Source: Porodaedalea pini (lineage: Eukaryota; Basidiomycota; Agaricomycetes; Hymenochaetales; Hymenochaetaceae). From it: a stretch of 64,000 bases of DNA. This document shows, piece after piece, positions 44,924-57,159 of the stretch. The stretch is taken from assembly GCA_002794775.1 (NCBI GenBank), contig NBAY01000008.1, positions 930,001 through 994,000 of the forward strand. The letters run 5' to 3'. Made by a program: the position numbers and the translations under genes. Within the stretch, counting starts at the first letter, position 1. Every line of letters begins with the position of its first letter. The notes below the pieces were generated by a model. That model searched no databases. It saw nothing but the letters and a program-made list of their open reading frames with translations, and was not told the DNA's origin.

Positions 44924-46976
44924 ATGCTCGTTCTATATGAGACAGCGCTCGGTTACTGCCTCTTCAAGCTCACTGACTCTGCGAAGCTCAAGAGTGCCGA
45001 CTTATGGGAGGAGTTCGAGACGCCTGAAAAAGCTAGCGGACTGTGCGTGCATGCCCTTCACTCTCATGTTAGGAGCAATTGTGACTGAGAACGAATATTG
45101 ATGATTAGGTTGAAGCTCAAGGCGATCCACCGCTTCGAATCTGCAGCGTCTGCTGTAGACGAGATCTCCGCAATACAGGAGGGCAAGCTCGGCAAGGGAC
45201 TCAAGAAGTTTTTGTCCGAGGAAATTGTCGACAAGGGGAAGGCCAAGGAGTCGCTCCACGTAATCGACTCGAAACTTGGTATGCTTGAGCATACATGCAT
45301 ATGCATTGTATGAAGACTATCATGCTGAAGTGCGCCGCAGGCTCTTCCATCTCAAAAAAGCTTGGAATAAAAGTCCAGGCGGATTCTTCAACATTAGATC
45401 TGTATCGTGGTATTCGCAGTCAGTTGGCTGCTCTTTTGGATGGACTAGATCCTCGAGATTTGGCACAAATGAGCTTGGGTCTCAGTCACTCGCTATCACG
45501 GTATGTGCTGCCTTCATTCCGTACTTCATACTCTAGAAGATGGCTGACCTTTTTCCAGATTTAAACTCAAATTTTCGCCAGACAAAGTCGATACGATGGT
45601 TGTCCAGTCCATTGCTCTCTTGGATGACTTGGACAAAGAAATCAACATTTATTCTATGCGTGTGAAGGTTAGGCTGGGATGTATTCTACATCAGACAATT
45701 ACTGATTGTCCCTGAAGGAGTGGTATGGGTGGCACTTCCCAGAAATGGGCAAAATCTTGACGGACAGCGTTGCATACGCGAAGGTCGTACGTGCAATGGG
45801 TGCGTTCTCATCAATAAATTATAGCATAGCAAGCGTTCAAACTATTCCTAGGCTTCCGCACAAACGCAGCTACCACCTCACTAGCTCACATCCTACCCGA
45901 AGAGCTCGAACAGACCATCAAACTCGCCGCTGAGATCTCCATGGGTACGGAGATCTCGGAGTCGGACATGGCGAACATCAACGGCGCATGCGACCAAGTC
46001 ATCGCGATTTCGGCGTACCGTACACAACTCGCAGAATACCTCCGCAATCGCATGAGTGCGATCGCACCAAACTTGACCGCGCTTGTCGGCGAGCTCGTTG
46101 GCGCGCGTTTGATCAGTCATGCAGGGAGCTTGCTTAACCTTGCAAAGCATCCTGCTAGCACGGTGCAGATTCTTGGTGCGGAGAAGGCGCTCTTCCGTGC
46201 ACTCAAGACCAAACACGACACGCCCAAGTATGGCCTCATCTATCATGCTTCACTGGTTGGCCAGGCTCCGCCGAAGCTTAAGGGCAAAAGTATGTGTCTT
46301 ATTGTTGAACCTTTTGTAAATACAAGCTTATTCAAAGTAACCGTGAAGATGGCGCGCATGGTGGCGACGAAAGCCGCGCTTTCAATACGTGTTGACGCCT
46401 TGTCCGACCCAGACGGCAAGTCTGAACCCTCCGCGCCGTCCATCGGCATCGAGAATCGCGCAAAGCTCGAATCGCGGCTGCGCGCCCTCGAGCACCAGGG
46501 CGACCTCGCGGGTGTGCGGAGCTTCAGCACACCGGGTAAGAAGCAGGCAAAGTACGAGGCGAATGGCGAGACGCGACAGTACAATACGAGCGCAGACGCG
46601 GTGGGCCTGGTGTCGACGCAGCGCGAGCCTGTTGAGGCGGCAATGCAGGCAGTTGCGGATGTGAAGGCGGAGAAGAAGAAGGCGAAGGAGGAGCGTCGCG
46701 CGAAGAAACGGGCAGAGAGGGATGGGGCCGCTGAGAAGACGGCGGACGAAGATGCTATGGATGTGGATGTTGAAGGGGGAGAGAAGAAGCGGAAGGTATG
46801 CCGTTTTATATTGAACAATTCGCACTCTGACTTCTGTTTTCTCCGTATAGGCTGAGAAGATCAAGACTGAAGAGACTGAGGAGGAGCGCAAGGCTCGGAA
46901 GAAGGCAAAGAAGGAGGCAAAGGCCAACGGCGAGATTTCGAAGAAAAAGAGGAGAAAATCCGAGGTAGATGAATAG
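44924..46976 (+). CDS. NOP58: NOP58, core protein of box C/D snoRNPs
   Basis: Nucleolar scaffold that with Nop56, fibrillarin and Snu13 guides 2'-O-methylation of rRNA. Exons 44924-45042, 45109-45278, 45341-45500, 45559-45667, 45718-45799, 45852-46289, 46338-46795, 46851-46976; 553 residues. N-terminal domain [16 protein letters not shown], coiled-coil, then the Nop domain: [45 protein letters not shown], and [18 protein letters not shown]. The tail has Lys/Glu-rich KKE/KKD-type repeats usual for Nop58. At the seventh intron the acceptor that keeps frame gives GKITVKMARM, whereas the family normally reads KGK(M/I)xRM. An extra A in the AAAA before the donor, with an acceptor at 46348, would give the family sequence. 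Confidence 0.95.
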
Positions 46977-47237
46977 AGTGGGATTTTGATTTTCTCTGTC
47001 ACATCGTATTATTACCGCATTGTATAGTTTCTGCTGTTTACCTTCTCGTTCTCTTGCTTCTCTTATTTTTGGTTACAATGCTTTGCCAACCATTGCATGC
47101 GCGAGTTCACACTGGCGATTCTTTATGTGAATCTGACAATGTAAAAAACGAGTGCGCCCGACATCGTACGACTCGGACATGGTTGTGCCGGTCACTGCGA
47201 GTCGCTTTTCTTTACCGCCAGTTCATCGTCCACCGTC

Positions 47238-48770
47238 ATGGGTATCAAACAGCGAGCACGACCAATCGTCATTGTGACCGGCGCAAATGGGTGCGTGTAG
47301 CTCGACTCAGCAATTCAATGCTTTCGGTCTGACACGCGCGTTGCGCTTCAGCGGTGTCGGCTTATGCCATCTGCCAACGTCTAGTACTACAACTGGCGCA
47401 GCGCGTCCCGCCAGACGCGCTGCCCCAGCGCTCTATCTCGCGTACAATCTCCATCGACGATGCTGCGGAAATTGACATCGAAGATTTTGCGGACTGTGAG
47501 GGCCTCACGCTCGTCCTCGCGTGCCGGAGCGTGTCGAAGGCCGAGGCGGCGCGTGCAGAGCTGTTGCAGCTACTCGACGCGGAGGTCGAGCGGTTGAAAA
47601 GGAGGGAAAGGGGCGCGGATGGTAGTCATGCTGCATTATTTAGAGATAATGTGGACGTGGTTGTGCATCGGGTAGACCTCGCGTCTGTTGAGAGCGTGTT
47701 CAACTTTGCCCGGGATATTAATTCAAAGTATGTCACCGCATCTTCAGTCTCCTCTATCTTCCTATCTAATATTTTCAATCTGCAGATATCCTTATTTATC
47801 GCATTTTGTATGCAACGCTGGCGTTGCATCCTTCACAGGTTATAACTGGCCGGTCGCCTTCAAGCAGCTGTTGACGGAATTCGTCGTTGCCGTGACCAGC
47901 CCGTTGTTCAAAGTGCAGAGGGTAGGTGAGCTTAGCGAGGATGGGCTCGGATGGGTCTGGCAATCCAATGTCTTCGGGCACTATGTTCTGGTATATCTAA
48001 ATCTCTAACAATTCCTCTATTGAATCTTACTTTGTCTCACGTTTCATCCAGTTCCGGCTCCTCGAGCCCTTACTAATGCGATACAAGCACCTCTCTGCCT
48101 CACCCGCGCGCGTACTCTGGATGTCTTCCATCGAGGCGAACCCTGCATGCTACGACCCGGCGGACTGGCAGCTCGTGCGCAACCCCAAGTCGTACGAGGC
48201 GTCGAAGTACCAGATGGACCTCCTCGTCGGGTGGTTCGAACAACAACAGCAACGTGCACTTTCCGAAGCTGGGTCCGCAGAGGTGCCTATACGACACTTT
48301 CTGGTCCACCCTGGCGTCGTACGCACGAATATTGCGATGAAGTCGCTGAACAGCGTCACGCTCGAATATTGCATGCAGCTCGCCTTCTTCATCGTCCGTG
48401 CACCTCTTCTCTACTGTTGGTTTTTTCTCTTCTTTTTCTTATGCTGTTTGACTTTTAGGCACACTTTCTCGGCTCACCGATGCATGTCATCACACCGTAC
48501 AAGTCTGCCATCCCAGCAGTACACCTCATGCTCGTCGCACTTCCCTTCATCACTGTCGCTACATCAATAAGCTCGAACAAGGAGTCGCAAAAAAAGAAGG
48601 CACCTACACCGCTCAAGTTCGGCGCGCAGGTCGATTACTGGTTCAATGAGTATGTGGGAACGATGGAGGTGCCCGAGTGGAATAAAAGGCAGAACCAGGC
48701 TGCTGAGCTTGTGCAACACTGCGACGAACTCTTTCGGACGTTCAAGGAGAGGGAAGATGCGCGTTTATAA
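47238..48770 (+). CDS. ERG27: 3-keto-steroid reductase Erg27 (apparent one-base insertion in the cofactor motif)
   Basis: Short-chain dehydrogenase of ergosterol synthesis that reduces the C-3 ketone after C-4 demethylation, acting in the ER with Erg25 and Erg26. Exons 47238-47290, 47352-47727, 47786-47990, 48052-48393, 48459-48770. The sum is 1288 bases, one more than a multiple of three. The NADPH motif should read VTGANGGVGYAICQRL, but the GGVG part and the YAICQRL part are one base apart at 47361-47363. The rest is intact: LACRS, the CNAGVA motif, SNVFGHYVL, the catalytic SYEASK (Tyr and Lys), and HPGVVRTNI. A hydrophobic segment near the C-terminus (HLMLVALPFITVA) fits membrane attachment. 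About 428 residues once the extra base is discounted. Confidence 0.9.
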
Positions 48771-48899
48771 TTTTTTTTTGTCTCGTGGCGATAGACTTTG
48801 CTTTAGGGCTCCTTATTTCTCTGGATTTCACATCCCAATCTAATTCCTATCTTACTTGCATACATTTGTTTTTGGCTCTTGTATGTGGCAAACAAATCC

Positions 48900-50547
48900 T
48901 TATTCTGCTTGTGAGCTGAGGTACGCATCGTATCTGAGGACGGCACCTAACAAGACGCTCGCACCAGCAGCACTACAATTTCGGGCTCAGATCAGTTGTG
49001 ACTCCAGGATTTGCTCAATGAATTAGAAAACGTACATGTCTTTCGGTGACGAATACTCTGCAGGGTTGTGCGAGATCCCGCCTTACACCGGATAAAGATC
49101 ATAGAGGTCGGGATCCTCGTCGCCGTGTACACGCTAAAACCGCAGAATCGGAATGAACATCATAGCTTGCAGAGATAAAGGTATACTTACGAGTCATGCC
49201 CAGCACCGCTCTGAATGTCCCTAAAAGCGAATCCACCCTCCGTCGCAGACTCGCGCACAAAGCGTACCATCGTCTCATCAAACACCGTCTGCGGCGCCGT
49301 CCAAAAGCGATCCCACACCTGAATCTTCACACCCGCCGCGTCCGCGATCTCCCTGCACGCAGCTTCAATCTTCGCCTCCAGCGCGGCGAGCACGCCGTCG
49401 TCCCGTCCACGCACGTCAATGTTGAACTGCACAGTCGACGCGAGTGTGTTGACGGACTGTGGCGTGGAGTTAATGACGGCGACGGACGCGAGTCCGCCCG
49501 GCGTGCTGTGCGCGATCGCATTGATGCGTACGATCATCTGTGCGGCGGTGAGGAGCGTATCGGCGCGTGCGTCCATCGGAGTTGTTCCGCAGTGTTGTTC
49601 GCGGCCTCGTAGTTCGACGTTGTACCAACTTATTGCTACAGAGACATCAATTTTAGTGTGAGATCAAGAGTGGAAGGGAGGGAGGGATCACCTTGCACAC
49701 CGGTTACGACGCCTATGGGCTTATTTTCGGCTTCCAGTATCGGGCCCTGCTCAATATGCACTTCATAATGCGCGGAGAGCTTATTAGCTTCGTACGAAGC
49801 CGGCAGGTCGCCCTTAAACCCGATACGCTCAAGTTCTACTCCAAGCTTTGCCCCCTTCAGATCTGTCCGCTCGTATCTATCTTCAATAAGCATTATTTCA
49901 CAACAAGAAATCATACAACCTATGCGCACTCACGCATACTCCGGCGTGAAGCGGCCTGCCCAGACGCCCGAGCCGAGCATGGCGGGCGGGAAGCGCGCGC
50001 CCTCCTCGTTCGTCCAGTTGATGACCGCGATCGGTGCGTGCGTCTCTACGTTATTCTCGTGCAGCGTTTTGAGCACCTCGAGCGCGCTGAGCACGCCGAC
50101 GATGCCGTCATACTTCCCACCTGCCGGCTGTGTGTCGAGATGGCTGCCCATACCGATAGGTGGAAGGTCGTTGTTCTTGCCTGGGCGCGTCGCAAAGATG
50201 TTGCCGACCGCGTCGACCTGTAGAGTGTCACTCAGTGTCTAAGTAGATCGAAGCGATAGATCAAAGAGACCCGCCTTGACTGTGCACCCGTACTTCTTCA
50301 CCTCGCCGATGAACCATTCGCGCACACTCTTGTCATCGTCATTCAGAGTCAAACGGTCTAAGAAGGTATCTGCACTATGTTTTGAAGAACTTGTGAAGCC
50401 AGCTCACTCATTCCACCGTCTGGAGTCCTGTGTCGCTGAACATGAGTGAGGATAGTTAAGCATAGCAAATTTGACTTACGACCCCCATTGACAGCACTCC
50501 ATAAGGTCGGAGTTGATGCGTTCTGCGTTAATACTGAGAGAAGACAT
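48900..50547 (-). CDS. M20-family amidase (hydantoinase/carbamoylase or allantoate-amidase type)
   Basis: Metal-dependent hydrolase of N-carbamoyl amino acids, ureidopropionate or allantoate; substrate not decidable from sequence. Exons from the start: 50480-50547, 50408-50427, 50275-50369, 49934-50217, 49692-49876, 49191-49635, 49036-49133, 48900-48972; about 422 residues. TPDGGM spans a 20-base exon. Metal ligands occur in GSHLDTQPAGGKYDGIVG, NEEGARFPPAMLGSGV and HYEVHIEQGP. Substrate-region motifs are GREQHCGTTPMDARAD and SGAGHDS. The intron at 50218-50274 has a GC donor. In exon 7 the frame shifts by one base near 49082-49085, between PTSMIFIRC and GISHNPAEYSSPKD, both strongly conserved; the coding sum is one short of a multiple of three. 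Convergent with ERG27, only 129 bases between stops. Confidence 0.85.
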
Positions 50548-50810
50548 GCTGGCGAGGACAGAGAAGGAGCAAGAGGGGAAGGAGAGCAACTGCTTATGCG
50601 ATGACTTCACAGCTTGAGATAAACGTAGCGGATTCAGCGGATCAGGCACACGAGATCCGCACCGCCACGGATAATCGTTAAAAGTCTAATTTTCAGACGC
50701 CAGGATCAAACCTCACTCTTTGAGACAAGCAGTGTAACGGCACGCCTAATTTATGCGACAGTAAATCAGAGAGGACAACACAAAGTAACAAAGAATAGAA
50801 TAGAAAATCA

Positions 50811-53634
50811 CTATGTCTTCCTCTTTCCAGCCGTCTTCAATTCCTTCGGCGCACTGCGTATGGCACTGAGCACGCTGTCCAATTCTTTATCACCCGACAC
50901 ATCTGCGCCCTTTAATTCACCTACAGAATGTCGAGTGTCCGCCTGCTCTGTGTCAACGACTGCAAGACTGCCCTTCTTCTGCCGTTTACCCAACGCAGAG
51001 GTGAACAGTACGTCGATCTCGTCCTGTGGTGCATCCGGTCTCCTGCGCTTTTGCTTTTTATCTTCCCGTTTAGACCCATTCTCGACAGCCGTCGAAGGCT
51101 TCACTTTCTGAGTCCGCGTCTTTCCAGCAGAGCTCACCTGCGCCTGCTGCGCTTTCCACTCCTCAGGATTACGTTTCAGGAGATACAGATTCAGTCCCCG
51201 CATGAAGAACTTCCCATAGCGCGAGCCAACCAGTGCGTTCTCATGCGGTATAAGCCCGCGTGCGATCTTCTCCTTCAAATACGGGTCCGCCGCAGCCCAC
51301 AGCCGCTCGCCGACGCGGCTTCCGATCCGATCATCAACGAGCGCAGGGAAGTAGCCTTGGAACGCGAGGATGAGCTGCCGGCGCGCGTTCGAGGAATAGT
51401 TGGTGTCATGAGCAGCGCGTCGAGAATACGCGAGCTGATTGGGTGATGTGCAAGCTCGAGAAGACGCGGTGGTGGGAGTCGGAGGAGACTTTGGATTACT
51501 GGCTGGTTGTGTGGTGCATTCAGCTGAAGCAAGGACTGAACGAGGACCGATCCTTGCACTGTCGGCTCCAATGGAACGTATGACTTCCTATCTAGCGTCT
51601 TTCCGTTGCCACTCGGCACGTCGCTCTCTAGTTTCAGCGCAGCTTGAAATTCGCTGTATGTCTTTAGATAGAGCACACATTCAACTAGACAGAGTTTCTC
51701 CTCCGAGGAATTCAAACCAAAAGCATCGAGGATGACCTATAGGATGATCGGTTTCTCGCACTTGGTAAAACAAAACAGTTCCCACCTGAACAACTTCCTC
51801 TTGAAGACTCCTCAACTGCACCGCTCTGTCGACCAGTGCTTTCAACACGCCTGTTCTTGCGTTTTCTATGGTGTCCAGTCATGATCAAAGTGAGTGAAGA
51901 ACAGCAAGACGGTGATATACGTGCTCACTTATGATTTTCGGCCACACACTCTTCAACTCCTCAAGAACAGAAGAGAGCTGGTCCGTACTCGCACGCTCGA
52001 TCGCGCGAGCAACAACAAAATTCGCCACAGGATGCACCGCGAGCCTGTTCAGCTTCCCTAAAGCACACCATTCAGCTGGTCTCGTCTCAAACGAACAAGT
52101 CCTCAGGAGGACTGACCGCTAAAGTAGAGATCCCACAGCACGTCAAATACAGGCTGCGGGGCCAAAGCGATGAGTTTCTCGAGGAGATGCGAGGAGGTCG
52201 GTTCCCGTAGAAGCGTTGTGACGTAGTCGGATGACTCGGGCTTCTCTGAAGGGTTTTGTACTGCACCAGAGTCAGACTATGCTTTACAAAAGTCGATATC
52301 AAAGGCTTACGTGAGGCAGAGATGAGACCGGCTGAGACGCTGTCCATCAGTGAACCAGCTTCGTTTGAAGCCCCTTGCATAGACTCCATCTCAAGCAAAA
52401 GCTGAAAACGTCGCAATATGTAACTCTATTTGCCTTCCGCTTCGGAGGTCTTTAATGAAAGAGACACGCACCACCAGAACCGGACACGCGACTTTGTCCG
52501 CAGCAAGCGCCCGTACCTCGTTCGCGTCCAACTTCTTCCTCACTGTCTTCACAAATCTGCGTGCCATCGATTCGAACTCAGATGGGTACGCCGGGACAGC
52601 TTTCCCTTTTCCCTTTCCGCTTATAGCGTCATCCTGGTCTCCCATTCCATCGGTGAACACAGACTTCATCGGACCCTGCTTCGCACGATGCTTCGCGCTC
52701 TTTTTCGAGCGTAAGATAGAGGAAGAGTCGGCTGTAGATATCAGTGTTGGGCAGAGCAGTACAAAGAGTGCGCGGAGCACGTGCGAGGCGAAGGGGTCCA
52801 TGAGGAGGCTGGTCGTTGAGGGCAGGAGCTCGTCACTGAGATTGATTACAAGTTGAGTGAGGAGGGGAAGATGTCCCTCTTTATCATCTTCTTCAGCGTC
52901 TGGAGAAGGAGGGAAAACACCCTTCGCCTTGAGTCGAAGTCAGCAGGAGAAACGTATTGAGGGAGGAATTGAGGACAGACTTCACGGCAGATAGTCCGTT
53001 TTGCAACTGACAAGAGTGTCTGTACGACATGTGAACCAAACCGATGCCTTGAGAGCTGCTCGAACCTGAATTACCGTAAGGATACGCATCTCCATAATTT
53101 AAATGTTCTGCAACTCACGAGCCAGCAAGGCGGTCAACAAGCACTCTTTTCACAAAGTCATCCATAGAGTATGCCATTCGCTCCAAAACATTCGAGCAAT
53201 CCGGATCTGTCGCGAGTTGCTTTTCTTTTCCGGAAAGCTCTTGAAGTGCGGCGACCAGAAACATTCTCCTTTCTGACAGTTTATTAAGCATAACACAACC
53301 TTCAACCAAATTGCACGCAATACACACCTTCATTAGGATCAGCATCTCCCCCCTCATCCAGCTCAGCTCCGTTATTTGTCTCTTGCCAGTCGCGCAGCCT
53401 GGTATCCACCGTTTTGAAGTACGCCTTCACGTCCGCGTCGACGTAACCGAAGGGCGCATCCGAGCTGGCTTGTTCACCATCTTCAAGTCTGTGCGCGTTT
53501 CTTTCGACAATCCATGAAGGTCCGGCACGCTGCGCTGCTTCCTCCTGAAATTGTGCAGCTCCAGTTTGAGCTTGTTCTTCGTCTGGTTGCTGTTTCTTGT
53601 GCTTCTTGCCGCGTTTTCTATTTTCTCGAGGCAT
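50811..53634 (-). CDS. NOP9: NOP9, Pumilio-repeat ribosome biogenesis factor
   Basis: Nucleolar RNA-binding protein of small-subunit rRNA maturation. Exons from the start: 53328-53634, 53119-53272, 52981-53065, 52472-52927, 52311-52401, 52117-52260, 51929-52057, 51786-51865, 50811-51736; about 790 residues. Basic start [14 protein letters not shown], then Pumilio-type repeats across most of the length: [68 protein letters not shown], and [13 protein letters not shown]. The C-terminus is Lys/Arg-rich. In the last exon the frame changes by one base at about 51390, between LLMTPTIP and [13 protein letters not shown], both expected in the family. Length and repeat spacing fit Nop9. Shares a 409-base divergent upstream region with the F-box gene. 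Confidence 0.88.
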
Positions 53635-54043
53635 GGCGAGTACGAAGCTTCAGGACGCTCATGATCACCAAATTTGCTTGACGATCTTATTCAGCATAAA
53701 CGGTATTTAGTTCTCACGAGTATAAAATTCTGATTGAGTGATTCTTGATTTGATTCTTGTTTGATTCCTGGCTTTACCCGTACATCTTATCTGGCCTCCC
53801 CTAAAAATTGATTATATTGGGCCATGCTACTCATTTGGGTCGCGGCTTGACTTGGACAACAATCGTGCATCATTCTACGGACAAAGAGCAACGAACAAAA
53901 GGTAGCCTAAAATTCTGCGCGTGTTTTCATTCAGCCTACAGTGCCACAGCCACGCCTTCCGCGATGTCCTATATATATGAATCTCTGACCATCAGCCACA
54001 TTGTGCACCCGGACGCTCTCCCATCAAGTGACAGAAGCTGGAG
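53635..54043. promoter_or_regulatory. Shared divergent promoter, NOP9 / F-box gene
   Basis: Start codons of the two genes are 409 bases apart and face outward. AT-rich, with ATATATA at about 53970 on the F-box side. No specific factor site assigned. Confidence 0.5.
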
Positions 54044-56093
54044 ATGTCTCTTCTTTGGCTACCGGCAGAGATACAGCTCCTCACGCTAACTCATCTTTCC
54101 TTCCACGATGTCATGCACTGCCGCGCCGTCTGCAGGCACCTTCGTGCGCTCGTCGACTCCAGCAAGGAGCTAGCGTCTATTCTTGAGCTTGGGGCAGCAG
54201 GAACGATAGAGAATGTGAATTGTCCAGACCCGATAACCAAGAAGGTAGAGAAGCTCTGGCAATCCAACAAAGCCTGGGCGAATCTCCATTGGCTCTGCCG
54301 CCGCAATATTGCGCTCCCTGGAACCGGAAGATTTTTCGACGTCTCTGAGGGCCTCTTCTTCCATACTGCAGCTGAAACTGATTTTATCGCCGGGAATGGT
54401 ACGACGATCGAGTGGTTCAAACTGCCTTCGCGTCGCGAACCGAATCCAAGCTACATGCCAGAGAAAATCGTGTTCGATGTCCCTCTTGCTGAATTTGCAG
54501 TTGATTCAACTCGAAACCTTCTTATTGGCGTCGAGCTTACAGGCTTTAGGTGAGTATCCCCCTTGGCCTCTTGGGTGTGCGAACAACTATCAATCTAAAT
54601 GGTATCCATAAGAACCAATCGCCATCACACGATTATATGCAATCTACATGCGAGATCAATATCAACAAATGAGATCCATCCGGATGCAGCCCGGCCTGTC
54701 TTATCTTGCCGATTCGTCTCGCCAGTCGCTGACTTTGAACCAGTCGCTCAAATTTGCGGAAACCATATCGGCGTTCTGTTAGCAAGGAAATTTGGCGTCA
54801 CAAACCCAGACTCCTTCGATATGTTCCTGCTGTTGGACTGGACGACAGGTGTATCTAAAGCTGTAAGTCGTCCTTTTACTACTAACAGCCGGATCTCATC
54901 AATTAAATCCTGTTTAGAGCATGGGTTGTTATGAAATGGAGGAGTTCTGGGAAACGTTCTGCTTTCTCACCACAGATTCGGTGCTTATTCCCTCCGCTTG
55001 TAACAGCCTCCTAAACGTATACTACTTTGACAACACCGCCGACTCGCTGAGACATGAGGTGTCGCTCCTTCTCCCTGAACCGCTTACCCGTCATGGGCTT
55101 CGGCATATCTACCTGCGCTCTCAGCCGTCACCTTCGTCATCCACGTGTTTTGCACATCCGACCGGTGACAATCCACCTTTCACTGCAGATCCAGATGAAG
55201 CAATTATAATTCTATCACTGGATTATCAGTACTATATGCATGGCGTAACGGATTGCATAGACGAAGGGCACAATTTGCCTCAAGTCGTTGCCGTCCCCCG
55301 ACGAATCCTTACGCATTTTGCGCACCTTGCGCGGACGAAAAGCACTTTGTTGATGTCCTCGAACGAACAATTTCACGGCAGAGCATATTTAGCAGGGATT
55401 TCCTCGGCCACAGCGCCCAGAATGTCTGCAAATGCTTGCTGCCCGCATGAGAAACTATACATGCACGTGTGCGACGACCCGCGTTACAAGCGCTCACCGC
55501 ACATACACGCCGACCAATGGATAAGGCACACGCGCTGGGCGCTCGACGCTGTCACGCCTTCCCTGGGCTGCTACGCCTACGGCTCGCGTTACATCGGGAT
55601 GAGCAGCTGGATTGCTCTCCCTAATGCGCCGGCCTCCTCGGTCGCGCTGTACGACTTCAATCTGCGCAACGAGCGGCGCGGACATGATCTGGATGAGGAG
55701 AACGTCCGGCCGTATCCGGAGTCTGAAGAAGACTTCAACGAGGACGAGGACTGGGACTATAATGAGGACACGGGCGAGAAGCGCTGGCCGGTGTACGATA
55801 GTCGACTCGTGATTGCTCCGAACACGATCAATGTGCCACAGGTGTTCAAGAAGCCGTTCACTACCACTCTGCCCTATCGTGTAATCGAGACGGAGATGAT
55901 GCTTGCTTGGGACTCCGCTGTGCTCGACGGCGAGCGCATCATTGGATTGCAGGTGAGCGTCCATCCATTTATCGTTGTCTCTGCCTGGTATCTTGCGCGT
56001 AGGCATACTTACTATAGCCTTTTTCTCTTCTTCCCGCAGTTTATGGACTACGATGCCGGGAGTATCAACGCCTTAGATGTTATTGTGGTCTAG
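54044..56093 (+). CDS. F-box domain protein
   Basis: Probable substrate receptor of an SCF ubiquitin ligase. Exons 54044-54549, 54613-54862, 54918-55952 and 56040-56093; 614 residues, all in phase. The F-box is N-terminal, residues 2-45: LLWLPAEIQLLTLTHLSFHD, then VMHCRAVCRHLRALVDSS. The following 560 residues are of the type seen in many agaricomycete F-box proteins: beta-rich text that may be a degenerate propeller (GNHIGVLLARKFG, DMFLLLDWTTGVS, FLTTDSVLIPSACNSLLNVY), with an acidic insertion (SEEDFNEDEDWDYNEDTGE) near 530. No substrate can be inferred. An alternative start upstream is unlikely, since the ATG begins the F-box itself. Confidence 0.85.
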
Positions 56094-56869
56094 TCTCTCC
56101 TCCCCCTCCCCCTCCCCCGCCTATTTTCCTTTTCCTTTCTTTCCCGGAGTCAGTATCTCGGAGAATCACCATTCTACCGTATGGCAACGTATTCAATGAC
56201 GCCCATTTATAACTATTCACTCGTAACGACTTCATTCTTCTTTGGGAGCATGATTAAGTTTGACTCACTTGCGCTTCGCCTTGACAACTTACATGTACGT
56301 ATCTCACATCACTAGTATATGGACTGTACTGTACATAGATTTTTGAATTCGAAACAATAATATTAATGTGCGAGCCTGGTCATATGTATAATTAACTCAT
56401 AGCTTTCCTAAGCTTCCACAACGCTATATAATTCGCCTCCCTAGCTTGTCATTCTCTCTGGCAAGGAGAATCATGATCAGTGTTGTCTGGAATGAGACGT
56501 AATGGCAGGGAGAGTCATCTACGTACGAAGTTCGGAAAATGCAAAACAACTCGAGCATGGACTGGAAAGTCGGTCGTTAATCGAAGAAACCTCAGCGAGA
56601 AGCTTGAAGGCCATTTCGTGACGTCGTCAATGGCATGATTCTCGCATGAGGGTCAAGTCTACGTTCCTCCGACGCTATGCTGAAGCCGGACCTCTCTTGA
56701 GCGAATGCAGTGGTTAGTGAAGTGCTCCGTCATGGAAAAAAATCACACGTTATTCATATTAGATGGAGAAGACAATGACTTGATACAAAGGAAAAAGAAG
56801 CACAGCAAAGAAAAGAAAAAAAAAGCGTAAGCATAGCACAGAAAGAAGTGCTAACAAGAGCATACATCG

Positions 56870-56909
<40 letters not shown>

Positions 56910-57159
56910 AAGAAAAGATACAACAGATACGAACCATACAAGAGATCAGACTTCTGGGCTCAGATGCGGCACTCTCTCAGTATGCATTCCCAAGACCTGT
57001 GGTTATTTTCGCTGCACTCCAAGACGACGAGAAACATCAAATCAACGGGGTATATCATGGTATACAGGCATAAAACAGCAGGAATTAGACATTTACATTC
57101 CATTCGCAATAATAATTTATAGAGCCAATAAAGCTCCCATTTTTCGTTTGGTCACAGAC
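56094..57159. other. Convergent 3' region, F-box gene / GH16 gene
   Basis: 1.07 kb between two stop codons. AT-rich, with a CCCCT-type pyrimidine run after the F-box stop and a 37-base A tract (listed). No gene seen. Confidence 0.5.
56872..56908. repeat. Poly(A) tract, 37 bases
   Basis: Uninterrupted run of 37 A, set in A/G-rich sequence. It could be a mononucleotide repeat or the tail of an old retrotransposed insert, but no coding relic precedes it. Confidence 0.9.

Noticed and set aside
56872..56908. Poly(A) tract as the tail of a processed pseudogene
   Set aside because: No coding relic or target-site duplication found next to it.
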